Source of the DNA: Owenweeksia sp965214115
GTDB taxonomy: Bacteria > Bacteroidota > Bacteroidia > Flavobacteriales > Schleiferiaceae
NCBI GenBank assembly: GCA_965214115.1
Contig: CBDCAU010000008.1
Location: 434,001 to 498,000 of the forward strand
Direction of reading: 5' to 3'
DNA: 64,000 nt
Shown here one piece after another: positions 25,330-33,789 of the stretch. A program made the translations under genes and the position numbers. Position 1 is the stretch's first letter. Every line of letters begins with the position of its first letter. Below the pieces are notes generated by a model that worked only from the letters and a program-made list of their open reading frames with translations, was not told the DNA's origin and did no database searches.

Positions 25330-26673
25330 ATGCAGAATCAAATGAATAAAAATACGCAACTACAATGTCTGATTTTTGGGATTTTTTTGATGGGGAATGG
25401 TTCGCTTGCGCAAGCACCTATTTTTAAAGAATGTGAAAATTCTTTGGCTCCAAATTGTAATCAAAACGCGGCAAATGAGCTCGTTGAAAATATCAAAGAT
25501 AAAATTGAAGAAATACAAGGTTATTTTTTTAACGACAGTATCTATTTGCAGTACGAAATCGATGAGAATGGTTCGTTAAAAATAATAGAAAAGTTCAATC
25601 GCCATTCGTATGAAAGAGGACGGTTGGCCGAACAATTTTTGATGAACAAAAAAAGTGTGTTTTCCGATAAAAACCGAGGACAAAGTTTTACGGCTTCGTT
25701 GGTGTTCCAAATAGACGAAAAGAAGGAAGGTTTTTTAGACGTTTCAGCTACTCAGAACCCCCTTCCCATCATTTATTGCCAAGATTATAATTTGACTGCT
25801 CGCCAAGGGTGTACCCGCTACGTGGCCTCCGCCACCGAAGCCTATTTCCGTGAGGTTGGCATCCAAAAAACGGACGTAAAGGCGTGGGCCTATCTACGGC
25901 GGGGCAAAGTGGCAGGAATCGAATTTTCATCCACCGAACAACCCAACTTCCTGAATGACAGCATAAAAGAGGTGGTGGAGTATTATATCGAGTTTTTGAC
26001 CGATTCCAATAAAATTGCAGGTTCTGAAAATCAATTCATAGAAATAGATTTGACCTGGAATCGGGACAGCGCGGCCCAAAAACGTTACGATCAAGATAAG
26101 ATGGACTACCTGGCCACCTTAAAAAACAAGCAACCCTATTTGTCCGAATTGCTTCGCGCGAGCCGAGCGCTAAAGCACGAAGAACGGGCGCATTATCTGT
26201 TGAACGGAGTGGCCGAAATCGATTACCAAAATCGGTCAAATTTTAGGGTGGCCTCGATGAGGATTTCTTTGGACAGTCTGCGGCGGTTTGCCAACGATCC
26301 GGAAACGTACCCAGTCTCTGAGAGTCCAGCCGGCGCGGATAGACTACCAGTGTTTGCTGGGTGCAAGGTAAAATTCAGCAATTCTAAGCTTCGCAACTGT
26401 TTTCAACAAAAGTTGCTGAAATATGTATCTGAAAATTTTGAATATCCTGATGAGGCAAAATATAAGGGTGCCCAAGGTAAATTGTACATCAATTTTGTGA
26501 TTGAAAAAGATGGACGGACAGATCAGTTGAAAATAGTAAGACCCATTCATTTTTCGATAGATTTTGAGGCTATCCGAATGCTATCGGAAGTGCCCAAAAT
26601 GAAACCGGCGATGAAGGGCGGACAACCCGTTCGAATGTCATTTACCTTGCCTATCAATACCAAATTGGAGTAG
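25330..26673 (+). CDS. Secreted TonB-C-terminal-domain protein
   Basis: 447 residues with a signal peptide after MQNQMNKNTQLQC (...FLMGNGSLAQ). An alternative start is the ATG at 25342. The C-terminal 90 residues form a recognisable TonB-C domain: QGKLYINFVIEKDGRTDQLKI, IRMLSEVPKMKPAMKGGQPVRMSFTLPI. The N-terminal parts carry the same degenerate repeats as the gene upstream (FKECENSLAPNCNQNAA, GCTRYVASATEAYF). Without a transmembrane anchor and ExbB/ExbD neighbours it is not an energy transducer in the classical sense. Its role is unknown; position next to folA is probably incidental. Confidence 0.75.
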   Translation: MQNQMNKNTQLQCLIFGIFLMGNGSLAQAPIFKECENSLAPNCNQNAANELVENIKDKIEEIQGYFFNDSIYLQYEIDENGSLKIIEKFNRHSYERGRLAEQFLMNKKSVFSDKNRGQSFTASLVFQIDEKKEGFLDVSATQNPLPIIYCQDYNLTARQGCTRYVASATEAYFREVGIQKTDVKAWAYLRRGKVAGIEFSSTEQPNFLNDSIKEVVEYYIEFLTDSNKIAGSENQFIEIDLTWNRDSAAQKRYDQDKMDYLATLKNKQPYLSELLRASRALKHEERAHYLLNGVAEIDYQNRSNFRVASMRISLDSLRRFANDPETYPVSESPAGADRLPVFAGCKVKFSNSKLRNCFQQKLLKYVSENFEYPDEAKYKGAQGKLYINFVIEKDGRTDQLKIVRPIHFSIDFEAIRMLSEVPKMKPAMKGGQPVRMSFTLPINTKLE

Positions 26674-26707
26674 AATTATTAGTGAATTACACAATTACTT
26701 AATTACA

Positions 26708-27196
26708 ATGAATTTAACCCTCATCGCCGCCACCTCTCAAAACCGCGTCATCGGCAAAGACGGCGACCTCGTGTGGCACTTGCCGGATGATTTGAAACGG
26801 TTCAAAAAACTGACCGAAAACCATCACATCATAATGGGCCGCAAAACCTACGAAAGTATGGGGAAACCATTACCAAAAAGAACGAATATTGTAGTCACAA
26901 GAAATGAAGATTTTGAGGCGGAAGGCTGCATCGTGGCTCATAATCTAAAAGATGCCATTTTGAAAGCTGAAAATGATGCGCAACCTTTTATCATCGGGGG
27001 TGGGAAAATTTATAAGCAATCGTTGGAATTTGCGGATACCATTGAACTGACGCTCGTCCACGGCGAATTTGAAGGCGATGCTTTTTTTCCAGAAATTTCA
27101 GATGAGAATTGGGAATTGGTAGAAAAAGAACATCATCCCAAAGACGAAAAACACGACTATGCGTTTGATTATTTGACGTATCGGAAAATCAAGTGA
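26708..27196 (+). CDS. folA: Dihydrofolate reductase
   Basis: Reduces dihydrofolate to tetrahydrofolate with NADPH; it closes the thymidylate cycle with ThyA. 162 residues, the standard length. Motifs: LIAATSQNRVIGKDGDLVWHLPDDL with the catalytic acidic residue after the Trp-His-Leu-Pro, IMGRKTYESMGKPLP for NADPH, PLPKRTNIVVTRN and the C-terminal FIIGGGKIYKQSLEFADTIELT. ATG at 26708 follows the TonB-C gene by 34 bases. It converges with clpX; a short stem-loop (CGATAG/CTATCG, 27216-27232) lies in between. Confidence 0.97.
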   Translation: MNLTLIAATSQNRVIGKDGDLVWHLPDDLKRFKKLTENHHIIMGRKTYESMGKPLPKRTNIVVTRNEDFEAEGCIVAHNLKDAILKAENDAQPFIIGGGKIYKQSLEFADTIELTLVHGEFEGDAFFPEISDENWELVEKEHHPKDEKHDYAFDYLTYRKIK

Positions 27197-27266
27197 TGGG
27201 ATGAGGTGGAGGCAACGATAGAATCACTATCGAAATCCAATAAATTTCTATCGAATTACCTGCTCT

Positions 27267-28508
27267 TTATGACGCCGCCTTCAACGTGGCTACCGACATT
27301 TTTTCCATCCGCGAGGCCGCGTAATCCACGTCCACCAAAAGCGAGCTGTCCTCTTCTTGGCTGGGCAAATCGAACATCGCGTCAGTCAAAATCGCCTCCA
27401 CGATGCTGCGCAATCCGCGTGCGCCCAGCTTGAATTCCACTGCTTTTTCCACGATGTAATCCAGCGCTTCGTCTTCGAACACCAAGTCCACGCCGTCCAG
27501 TTCCATCAACTTGGTATATTGTTTTAAAAGGGCGTTTTTCGGTTCTACCAAAATGCGTTTCAAGGTTTCTTCCGAAAGCGGGTCTAAATGCGTCAATACG
27601 GGGATGCGGCCAATCAGTTCGGGGATAATTCCAAAGGTTTTCAAATCCTGTGGGGCGATGTGTTTCAACAGGTTGCGCTCGCTGTACATTTCGCGGTTTT
27701 TGCTTTTATGAAATCCTACCGAACTGGCATTCAATCGCTTGCCGATGTGGCGGGTAATCCCATCAAACGCGCCGCCCGCAATAAAAAGGATGTTGGACGT
27801 ATCCACTTCGATGAATTTTTGGTCGGGGTGCTTGCGGCCGCCCTGCGGCGGGACGTTCACCTTGGCGCCTTCCAAAAGTTTCAAAAGTGCTTGCTGCACG
27901 CCCTCGCCGCTCACGTCGCGCGTGATGCTGGGGTTGTCGCTCTTGCGCGAAATCTTGTCGATTTCATCAATGAAAATAATGCCGCGCTCGGCGGCTTTCA
28001 AATCGTAATTAGCAGCTTGCAATAGGCGGGTCAGGATGCTTTCGACATCTTCCCCAACATAACCTGCCTCGGTCAAAACGGTGGCATCCACAATGGTAAA
28101 CGGCACGTTCAGCATCCGCGCGATGGTGCGCGCCAGCAGCGTTTTGCCCGTACCCGTTTCGCCCACCAGCATAATGTTCGACTTCTCGATTTCCACGTCC
28201 TCCGTGGCCTTGGCGTGGGTCAGCCTTTTATAATGATTGTACACCGCCACGCTCAAAACCTTCTTCGCCGACTCCTGCCCGATGACATACTGTTCCAAAA
28301 AGGAATGGATTTCCCGCGGCTTGATGAGCTTCAAGGATTTGCTCAATTCCTTCTTCTCCTTCATATCCATTTCTTCCACCACGATGCCGTGCGCCTGCCG
28401 GATGCAATGGTCGCAAATATGCCCGTTGATGCCAGCGATAAGAACATTGGTGTCTTTCTTGTCGCGACCGCAGAACGAACAGTTCAGGTTTTCTTTTTTG
28501 TTGCTCAT
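27267..28508 (-). CDS. clpX: ATP-dependent unfoldase ClpX
   Basis: Hexameric AAA+ unfoldase that feeds substrates to ClpP. 413 residues. Zinc-binding N-domain with two CxxC pairs (CSFCGRDKK ... CDHCIRQA); Walker A GETGTGKTLLARTIA; Walker B IIFIDEIDKI; pore loop GYVGEDVES; arginine-finger region with SVRKSDNPSITRDVSGEGVQQ-type helix; the C-terminal small AAA domain follows. It is the last gene of the tig-clpP-clpX cluster. A perfect -7 box at 28544-28551 suggests a promoter of its own, and hairpins separate it from clpP. Confidence 0.97.
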   Translation of the reverse strand: MSNKKENLNCSFCGRDKKDTNVLIAGINGHICDHCIRQAHGIVVEEMDMKEKKELSKSLKLIKPREIHSFLEQYVIGQESAKKVLSVAVYNHYKRLTHAKATEDVEIEKSNIMLVGETGTGKTLLARTIARMLNVPFTIVDATVLTEAGYVGEDVESILTRLLQAANYDLKAAERGIIFIDEIDKISRKSDNPSITRDVSGEGVQQALLKLLEGAKVNVPPQGGRKHPDQKFIEVDTSNILFIAGGAFDGITRHIGKRLNASSVGFHKSKNREMYSERNLLKHIAPQDLKTFGIIPELIGRIPVLTHLDPLSEETLKRILVEPKNALLKQYTKLMELDGVDLVFEDEALDYIVEKAVEFKLGARGLRSIVEAILTDAMFDLPSQEEDSSLLVDVDYAASRMEKMSVATLKAAS

Positions 28509-28543
28509 ACCAAAGTTTTGGAGAAGGGAATTTTGACGAAGCG

Positions 28544-28551
28544 CAAATTTA
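28544..28551 (-). promoter_or_regulatory. -7 promoter box upstream of clpX
   Basis: Minus strand TAAATTTG is a perfect TAnnTTTG match 36 bases upstream of the clpX ATG. It supports transcription of clpX apart from clpP. Confidence 0.45.
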
Positions 28552-28611
28552 CAAAACAGCCCACGCTCCCGTTTTTATTAACTCAAAACGGAGGGCGCGC
28601 GAATCTTACCA

Positions 28612-28688
28612 TAAGCCCCCAACCCTCATAGGGGGCTAACATAAAAAAGTGTAATTGTGCTTTGCTCCCCCTTTTGGGGGCTGGGGGG
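28612..28688. repeat. Two G/C-run stem-loops between clpP and clpX
   Basis: CCCCC-TTTT-GGGGG (28667-28680) and AGCCCCC ... GGGGGCT (28614-28637). In the direction of transcription they follow the clpP stop, with TTTTTT between the two, so they could attenuate or end the clpP transcript before clpX. Confidence 0.55.
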
Positions 28689-29366
28689 CTACTCTTTTCC
28701 CGGCGTTTTATTGGTCAAAACTTCGTCGATCATCCCGTAGTCTTTGGCTTCTTGCGAGCTCATCCAATAATCGCGGTCCGAATCTTTTTCCACCCGCTCA
28801 AGGTCTTGGCCGGTGTGATCTGAAATGATTTTGTAAAGTGCCGTCTTCATTTTCACCACCTCGTTCAGCGCAATTTCCATATCGGAAACTTGCCCCTGCG
28901 CGCCGCTCATCGGCTGGTGGATCATCACGCGGCTGTGTTTCAGGGCAGAGCGTTTTCCATCGGCGCCAGCGCATAAAAGCACCGCGCCCATCGAGGCGGC
29001 CATTCCCGTGCAAATCGTGGCCACATCGGGGTTCACGAGTTGCATCGTATCGTAAATGCCCAAGCCCGCGTACACCCCGCCGCCCGGTGAATTCAAATAA
29101 ATTTGGATGTCTTTTTTGGAATCCACCGATTCCAAAAACAGCAATTGCGCCTGCACGATGTTCGCCACCGAATCATTGATTTGCGTGCCCAAAAAGATGA
29201 TGCGATCCATCATCAGGCGCGAGAAAACGTCCATCTGCGCGACGTTCAGTTGGCGCTCCTCGATAATATAAGGCGTGAGCGAAGCACTCAGGTAGTTCTC
29301 CACTTTTAGCGAGCTAAGTCCCTGATGCTTAGTTGCATAATTTTTAAATTCTTTACCAAAATCCAT
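28689..29366 (-). CDS. clpP: ATP-dependent Clp protease, proteolytic subunit
   Basis: Serine protease of the ClpXP complex. 225 residues, slightly longer than E. coli ClpP (207) because of the N-terminus. The catalytic triad is readable: Ser in MAASMGAVLLCAGA, His in SRVMIHQPM, Asp in KDSDRDYWMSS. LNSPGGGVYAGLGIYDTMQ gives the family signature. Hydrophobic contact surface and axial N-loop are present (ENYLSASLTPYIIEERQ). Placed downstream of tig and upstream of clpX, the arrangement found in most bacteria. Confidence 0.97.
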   Translation of the reverse strand: MDFGKEFKNYATKHQGLSSLKVENYLSASLTPYIIEERQLNVAQMDVFSRLMMDRIIFLGTQINDSVANIVQAQLLFLESVDSKKDIQIYLNSPGGGVYAGLGIYDTMQLVNPDVATICTGMAASMGAVLLCAGADGKRSALKHSRVMIHQPMSGAQGQVSDMEIALNEVVKMKTALYKIISDHTGQDLERVEKDSDRDYWMSSQEAKDYGMIDEVLTNKTPGKE

Positions 29367-29546
29367 AGTGAAAATTTTTTGAGAGTTTTTGTTTTGTCAA
29401 GATTTGAGCCAGCGAATTTAGGTGACAGATGGGCAGGATGTGGAGAGTTATTGGGTTAATAAGTTATTGAGTTTATTTAGGCGAAACGTTTAAACGCAAC
29501 GTATACCCACCCAGCCCAAATAACTTAACAACCAATAACTCAATAA

Positions 29547-30887
29547 CTATTTCACGAGTTTGAGAAACTCGTCAAAACTCACCTCCTTCTCGTTCATCTT
29601 CACCGTCTCCTTATAAAATTTCAAAAGTTTGGCGGAGAAAAGCTGCTCGGCGATCCGGCGGCCCTCGTCGGGGTTTTCGAGAATCCGTTTCGCAATGTCT
29701 TCCAATTCAGCTTCTTGCGGCTGCTGGCCGTACTGCGCCATCTGGCCTGCCACCAGTTGCTTGGCGTAGGCCATCAGCTCTTCTCGGCTGGTAGCGATGT
29801 CGTTTTCCTTGGCCACTTTGTTTTCCACCAACTGCCATTTCAACGTCTCGCGCATTTTGGGATAGTCCTCCTCGATTTCTTCCTCGGTCAGGTCATTTTC
29901 GGAATCGCGCGCCATCCATTTCTTAAGAAATTCATCCGGCAATTCAAATTTGGTTTTCGCCAAAACGGCATCTTTCAAATCTTCCAAAAACTTGCGGTCG
30001 CTATCGCCCACAAACGCCTTCTCGGAATCTTCACCCAATTTTTGGCGGAATTCCTCTTCACTTTTTACCGCGCCCTCGCCGAAAATCTTATCAAAAAATT
30101 CTTGGTTCAAAGGGTGCGGCTCGATGTCCGTCAGTTCCAAGATTTCCGCCTCGAATTTCATCGTAGAGCTTTCCAAGTTCGCCGTGGTCGTCTCCAACAG
30201 CTTGGCGGAATTGAATTCTTTTTTGAAGGCTTTTTTGAAATCCAAAACCGTTTTTTCGCCCACCTTCATTCCTTTCAGCGCTTTCGCGGATTTGCTGTCG
30301 TCCACGCTTTCCATCGAAAAAGTACCCTCGCCCGACAGTCCGTCCTCCACTGGGTTTCCCTTTTTGTCCACTTCCGTAAAATGAGCTTTCACGATAGTTT
30401 CCGCCGCGATTTCTTCGGGCTGGCTCATTTTGCCAAAGCGCTTGGAATAATCCGCCACGTAGCGGTCCACCATCTTTTTATCGGCCTTTATTTTGTAATA
30501 ATTGACCTTGAATTTGTCCAGCGGCTTCAGTTCAAATTCCGGCGCCAGCCCAATTTCAAAATCAAAGGAAAATTCTTTTTCGTGGTCAAAATCGATGCTC
30601 TCGTTCGGCACGGGCAGCGGGTTGCCGAGGATATCCAGCTTTTCTTTTTGAATGTGGTCGTGTACGGCGTGCTGCAATAGGTGGTTGATTTCATCGATCA
30701 GCACCGCCTTGCCATACTGTTTTTTCACCAGCCCGGCCGGCACTTTCCCCGACCGGAAACCAGGGATGTTCGCCCGCTTCCGGTAATCCTTCAGCACTTT
30801 ATCCACTTTTTCTTGGTAATCTTCGGGGGTGATGTTCACCGTCAAAACGGCATTTAACTTACCTGATTCTTTGGTAGTTACGTTCAT
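29547..30887 (-). CDS. tig: Trigger factor
   Basis: Ribosome-bound chaperone that receives nascent chains. 446 residues. The N-terminal ribosome-binding signature is seen in NIPGFRSGKVPAGLVKKQYG; a degenerate PPIase domain lies in the middle; the C-terminal helical arms are Lys/Glu rich. Overall similarity to E. coli Tig is low in the PPIase part, as is usual in Bacteroidota. First gene of the tig-clpP-clpX order, with 180 bases to clpP that contain a low-complexity tract (TTATTGGGTT-type). The upstream region holds repeat elements. Confidence 0.92.
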   Translation of the reverse strand: MNVTTKESGKLNAVLTVNITPEDYQEKVDKVLKDYRKRANIPGFRSGKVPAGLVKKQYGKAVLIDEINHLLQHAVHDHIQKEKLDILGNPLPVPNESIDFDHEKEFSFDFEIGLAPEFELKPLDKFKVNYYKIKADKKMVDRYVADYSKRFGKMSQPEEIAAETIVKAHFTEVDKKGNPVEDGLSGEGTFSMESVDDSKSAKALKGMKVGEKTVLDFKKAFKKEFNSAKLLETTTANLESSTMKFEAEILELTDIEPHPLNQEFFDKIFGEGAVKSEEEFRQKLGEDSEKAFVGDSDRKFLEDLKDAVLAKTKFELPDEFLKKWMARDSENDLTEEEIEEDYPKMRETLKWQLVENKVAKENDIATSREELMAYAKQLVAGQMAQYGQQPQEAELEDIAKRILENPDEGRRIAEQLFSAKLLKFYKETVKMNEKEVSFDEFLKLVK

Positions 30888-30947
30888 TTTCTGTGTAAAT
30901 TTTTTCGCTTTTTGAAAAGGGGCGCGAAGGTAGTTTTTTTAGGGCAG

Positions 30948-30993
30948 AGTCCACAGTCCACAGTCCACAGTCCACAGTCCACAGTCGGCAGTC
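30948..30993. repeat. Heptamer tandem repeat AGTCCAC
   Basis: Five or more tandem copies of CAGTCCA/AGTCCAC (30948-30982), then CAGTCGG twice. A reverse-complement counterpart (CTGTGGACTGTGGAC) lies near 20605, before the nucleoside transporter gene. It sits upstream of tig and next to the repeat at 31019. Confidence 0.7.
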
Positions 30994-31018
30994 GGCAATT
31001 TGCAGTCCGCTGACCGCT

Positions 31019-31098
31019 GACCGGTTAGCGTCTCTGACCTAACAGCGTCAGCAACAGCCACCCGCTTGACGCTAACAGATCGGAGACGCTGTTAGGTC
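31019..31098. repeat. Two-armed GACGCT-AGGTC repeat, second copy
   Basis: Left arm GACCGGTTAGCGTC + TCT + GACCTAACAGCGTC (31019-31049) and right arm GACGCTAACAGATC + GGA + GACGCTGTTAGGTC (31068-31098). Same layout as 20502-20584, with a few changes that also weaken some pairings. Confidence 0.85.
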
Positions 31099-31155
31099 AT
31101 CCAAAAACCGCCCTTCCAAACTTTAATTCCCACTCCCGCGTTTCCTTTTTTCTCT

Positions 31156-31647
31156 ATGAAAACATTCCCCGCTGCCCTCTTTTTCCTTCTGATATTTTTT
31201 GGAAACACCCTCCCCGCCCAGCTCTATAAAACTAACTTCGGCGTGCGCCTGGACGAATCCCAATTCGGTCTCAGCCTCGACCAAAAAATTATCGGCCAAG
31301 TGGTGGCTAGCGCGGCTTTCGATGCCCAAGCGCGCGAGATTCGCGGCACGGCCTACCTGCGCTACCACAAAAAAATCCTCGGGCGGCGGCTCAATATTTA
31401 CCCCGCCATCGGCGCGCACACCGGCAATTACAAAGACTTTGGAAATTTCGCCGGTTTCGATTTGATGCTCGGCGCGGAATATAAGATGATTTTGCTGCCC
31501 ATCGTGTTGAGTTTCGACGTCGCGCCCAGCTTCCACACCGCTGGCGACCATCCCGATTGGTGGAATTTCAACACCGTTTTTTCGATAAAATATGTGCTGG
31601 TGAAAGACCGGAAAAAATGGCAGCTTTTCAAAAAGAAAAACAAATAA
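31156..31647 (+). CDS. Small secreted/outer-membrane-type hypothetical protein
   Basis: Function not recognised. 163 residues with a signal peptide (MKTFPAALFFLLIFFGNTLPAQ). The rest is dominated by alternating hydrophobic and polar residues with aromatic ends (FGVRLDESQFGLSLDQKI, DLMLGAEYKMILLPIVLSF), the look of a small beta-barrel or of a periplasmic beta-sandwich. The C-terminus is strongly basic (KDRKKWQLFKKKNK). It stops one base before the convergent DUF3037 gene. Confidence 0.65.
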   Translation: MKTFPAALFFLLIFFGNTLPAQLYKTNFGVRLDESQFGLSLDQKIIGQVVASAAFDAQAREIRGTAYLRYHKKILGRRLNIYPAIGAHTGNYKDFGNFAGFDLMLGAEYKMILLPIVLSFDVAPSFHTAGDHPDWWNFNTVFSIKYVLVKDRKKWQLFKKKNK

Positions 31648-31648
31648 A

Positions 31649-32488
31649 CTATCGTTCTTTTTTATCTGAAAACCAAGGGCGCACATTGTGCATTTCGGCA
31701 TATTCTTCCACTTTTTCTTTTTCAGTTTCAGGTATCAAATCCACAAAGCCAGATTGTCGCACATTATGCCAAATTTGATGGTTTTTTATCAATGATTTGT
31801 CTGGTTCGTTCCCTATCAAAAACAGCTTATAATTTTTATCGCTATTTTTTTCAAAAGCCAAGCGCAGATTGAGCAAATTGCCCAAGTCGCCATCCACGGC
31901 GCGGACATTTTTCTCAAAGTTGAGTGCCTCGCAAACAAAGGGGGCATCGTTGCGCCCCAAGCTCATCAGCCGAACGGGATAAAGCAGGCCCGGCAGTTCA
32001 TCCGAGGTCAATTCCGTATCAATATTAGTACGCTTTTTTAAGTGCTTCTTTAAATAGTTTCCAACTCTTTTTTCGATGAGATTTGTGTTCTTTTCTACCG
32101 TATTAAAATCAGAAACATATTTTGAGAAAAGCTTTGCGAAATTTTCTTCACTATTTTTGATTTCAATTTTCCGTGCAGGAGAATAGGTAATCAAGTTAGA
32201 ATTATAGCGGTTTAAATAGGATAAATATTCGCCGTCCCAAATGTTAAAATCCCGTTCAAAAACTTCCAATTGATTTCCATCGGAAAGCTCGGTTTTCAGA
32301 GATTGGAGCAAGCCCTTCACCAATCGGAAGTTTTCCTCGCTCAGCAGGGTTTTGGCGGCCTCCAGTTTTCGCTCCGAATAATCAAAGCGCACCCGCTGGC
32401 CGCCCTGCACCAGCAGGCCAATATGAATCCGCTCGCCCGAATTGGGGCGCGGCGTAACGGAGAGAAGGGTGTAAAAAGATGGGATCAT
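31649..32488 (-). CDS. DUF3037-type partner of a HipA-like kinase
   Basis: Function not established. The preferred start is the ATG at 32488, two bases after the HipA-like stop at 32491; the longer frame to 32548 overlaps that gene. The N-terminus FYTLLSVTPRPNSGERIHIGLLV matches the DUF3037 pattern (SYxLxxxxPDxxRGERINIGVxL). The product is 279 residues, longer than most DUF3037 proteins, with a basic middle section (KHLKKRTN). Tight coupling to the kinase gene implies a joint role, most likely in a toxin-like or stress-related module, but this is inferred from context only. Confidence 0.7.
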   Translation of the reverse strand: MIPSFYTLLSVTPRPNSGERIHIGLLVQGGQRVRFDYSERKLEAAKTLLSEENFRLVKGLLQSLKTELSDGNQLEVFERDFNIWDGEYLSYLNRYNSNLITYSPARKIEIKNSEENFAKLFSKYVSDFNTVEKNTNLIEKRVGNYLKKHLKKRTNIDTELTSDELPGLLYPVRLMSLGRNDAPFVCEALNFEKNVRAVDGDLGNLLNLRLAFEKNSDKNYKLFLIGNEPDKSLIKNHQIWHNVRQSGFVDLIPETEKEKVEEYAEMHNVRPWFSDKKER

Positions 32489-32490
32489 TT

Positions 32491-33312
32491 TCAGCGGAGC
32501 AATAAAGTGCAAAAATGCGAAAATTGTTTCAAAACGCGGCCTTTCCATTCATTATCAAATAGTTGCAACTCTAAAAAGGCCGCCCACCGGCTTGGGTCAA
32601 TCTGCCATTCTGATGGGGCCTCTTTCAACCAAGCTCCATATTCTTTGCGGCCTTCCGAAATCCAGCGGCCTATTTCCGACGGCAGTTTTTGGCTATATTT
32701 CTTCAAATCCCGTACGTGTGTATAAACGGTTTTCAGAAGCGGACTGTCGAAAAGCGTTTCGTTAAAACTGAGTTCCACCAAGCCGTGGCGAGGGGCGGCG
32801 CCGCTGTTGAAAACCATCCCGTGGTCGATGGGATGCCAATGGTAATGGCCGCCCGAGCGGCTGAAAAGCAGATTATAATTGGCGGCGTGGCGGTCTTCGT
32901 TCGCCACCCAAAGGTCGAAAAGCGCGATGCGCAACAAATCAGATTTGTCACGGATTTTATGGCGTTCGCGCGCGTTTTTGAAAAACAGCGCCGAAGGGCC
33001 GTCCATCTCCTTGCCAGACGAAACGTAGCGCAAACCGAAGCAGGGCGCGCTAAAATCAAAGCCTGAAAGCAGCGCCGAAGTGCGGGCGGGAAGGTGGCCC
33101 GCCAAAATCTTCACCAAGGCCGGAGACGGCAGTTGCAAGCCCGCCACTTGCGCCAGCCGAGCCGCCAAATATTCCCACATCAACGGATCCGCGGGCTTGC
33201 CGGTGGCGTATTTGCACAAATAATCATTGAAATCGGTGCAGCTCACCACCACGGGTTTTTGCCCCGTCTGTTTTACGGTGGTAATTTTTTCTATGCTTTT
33301 TAAAACTTCCAC
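32491..33312 (-). CDS. HipA-like kinase
   Basis: 273-residue protein with a HipA-type kinase core. The catalytic loop reads VANEDRHAANYNLLF and the metal-binding motif is HPIDHGMVF, so catalysis looks possible. The usual ~440-residue HipA N-subdomain is missing, and no HipB-like antitoxin gene is adjacent. The product belongs with the short 'HipA family kinase' proteins that accompany DUF3037 genes. If it phosphorylates a cellular target as HipA does (glutamyl-tRNA synthetase in E. coli), this is unproven here. The ATG at 33312 lies 84 bases from the divergent -7 box of the next gene. Confidence 0.8.
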   Translation of the reverse strand: MEVLKSIEKITTVKQTGQKPVVVSCTDFNDYLCKYATGKPADPLMWEYLAARLAQVAGLQLPSPALVKILAGHLPARTSALLSGFDFSAPCFGLRYVSSGKEMDGPSALFFKNARERHKIRDKSDLLRIALFDLWVANEDRHAANYNLLFSRSGGHYHWHPIDHGMVFNSGAAPRHGLVELSFNETLFDSPLLKTVYTHVRDLKKYSQKLPSEIGRWISEGRKEYGAWLKEAPSEWQIDPSRWAAFLELQLFDNEWKGRVLKQFSHFCTLLLR

Positions 33313-33396
33313 AGCTCGCGGCTAAACCGCGCAAATTACCTTTTTGAAATAGAAGATGACCAAGAAACCCGACCCGCCTCCTCGCATTCATTTCCC

Positions 33397-33404
33397 TAAA
33401 TTTG
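33397..33404 (+). promoter_or_regulatory. -7 promoter box upstream of the His/Cys-rich small protein
   Basis: TAAATTTG, perfect TAnnTTTG, four bases before the GTG at 33409. Suggests a leaderless transcript that starts at or near the start codon. Confidence 0.5.
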
Positions 33405-33408
33405 CGCC

Positions 33409-33723
33409 GTGCAAAAAATCCGCAAAAACGCTTTTTTGACTTTCATCGCGCTGGCCGCCACTCTTTTCAGTGCGCTGCCTTTCAATGCCTTGCATCATCA
33501 CGAAGCCGATTGCCACGACCATTCGCCAAACGGTTTTTCCCTTTCGGAATCCGAGGCCGATTGCGCGCTCTGCGATTTCCAGTTTTTGCCCGTTTCCTTT
33601 TTCGGTGAAATTTCCCGTGTGGCTGAGGTTTTTTATTTTATTGATTTTCAGGAAAATGCGGAATCCGTTTTTCTAAACCGCGTTTCGCAAAGCCACTTTC
33701 TGCGCGGCCCGCCCACTTTCTAA
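33409..33723 (+). CDS. Small His/Cys-rich periplasmic protein (DUF2946-like)
   Basis: 104 residues starting with GTG. Signal peptide (FLTFIALAATLFSALPFNA), then HHHEADCHDH, then ADCALCDFQF with a CxxC. The combination of a His cluster and a CxxC motif is typical of small metal-handling proteins, in the style of DUF2946. The next gene is a TonB receptor and the two are separated by only 66 bases to its start codon, so the pair is likely an operon for metal uptake. The metal (Zn or Cu) is not determined. Low GC-skew or foreign origin not evident. Confidence 0.7.
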   Translation: MQKIRKNAFLTFIALAATLFSALPFNALHHHEADCHDHSPNGFSLSESEADCALCDFQFLPVSFFGEISRVAEVFYFIDFQENAESVFLNRVSQSHFLRGPPTF

Positions 33724-33789
33724 AAAGCGTTGCTACTCACGGCTTTTTTTTCTATAAAAATCCTTTTCAGGGAAATTTTTCGCATTTCA

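Noticed and set aside
30948..30993. Short tandem AGTCCAC repeats as a CRISPR array or replication iterons
   Set aside because: Heptamers without spacers, no replication gene near, and an inverted counterpart elsewhere.
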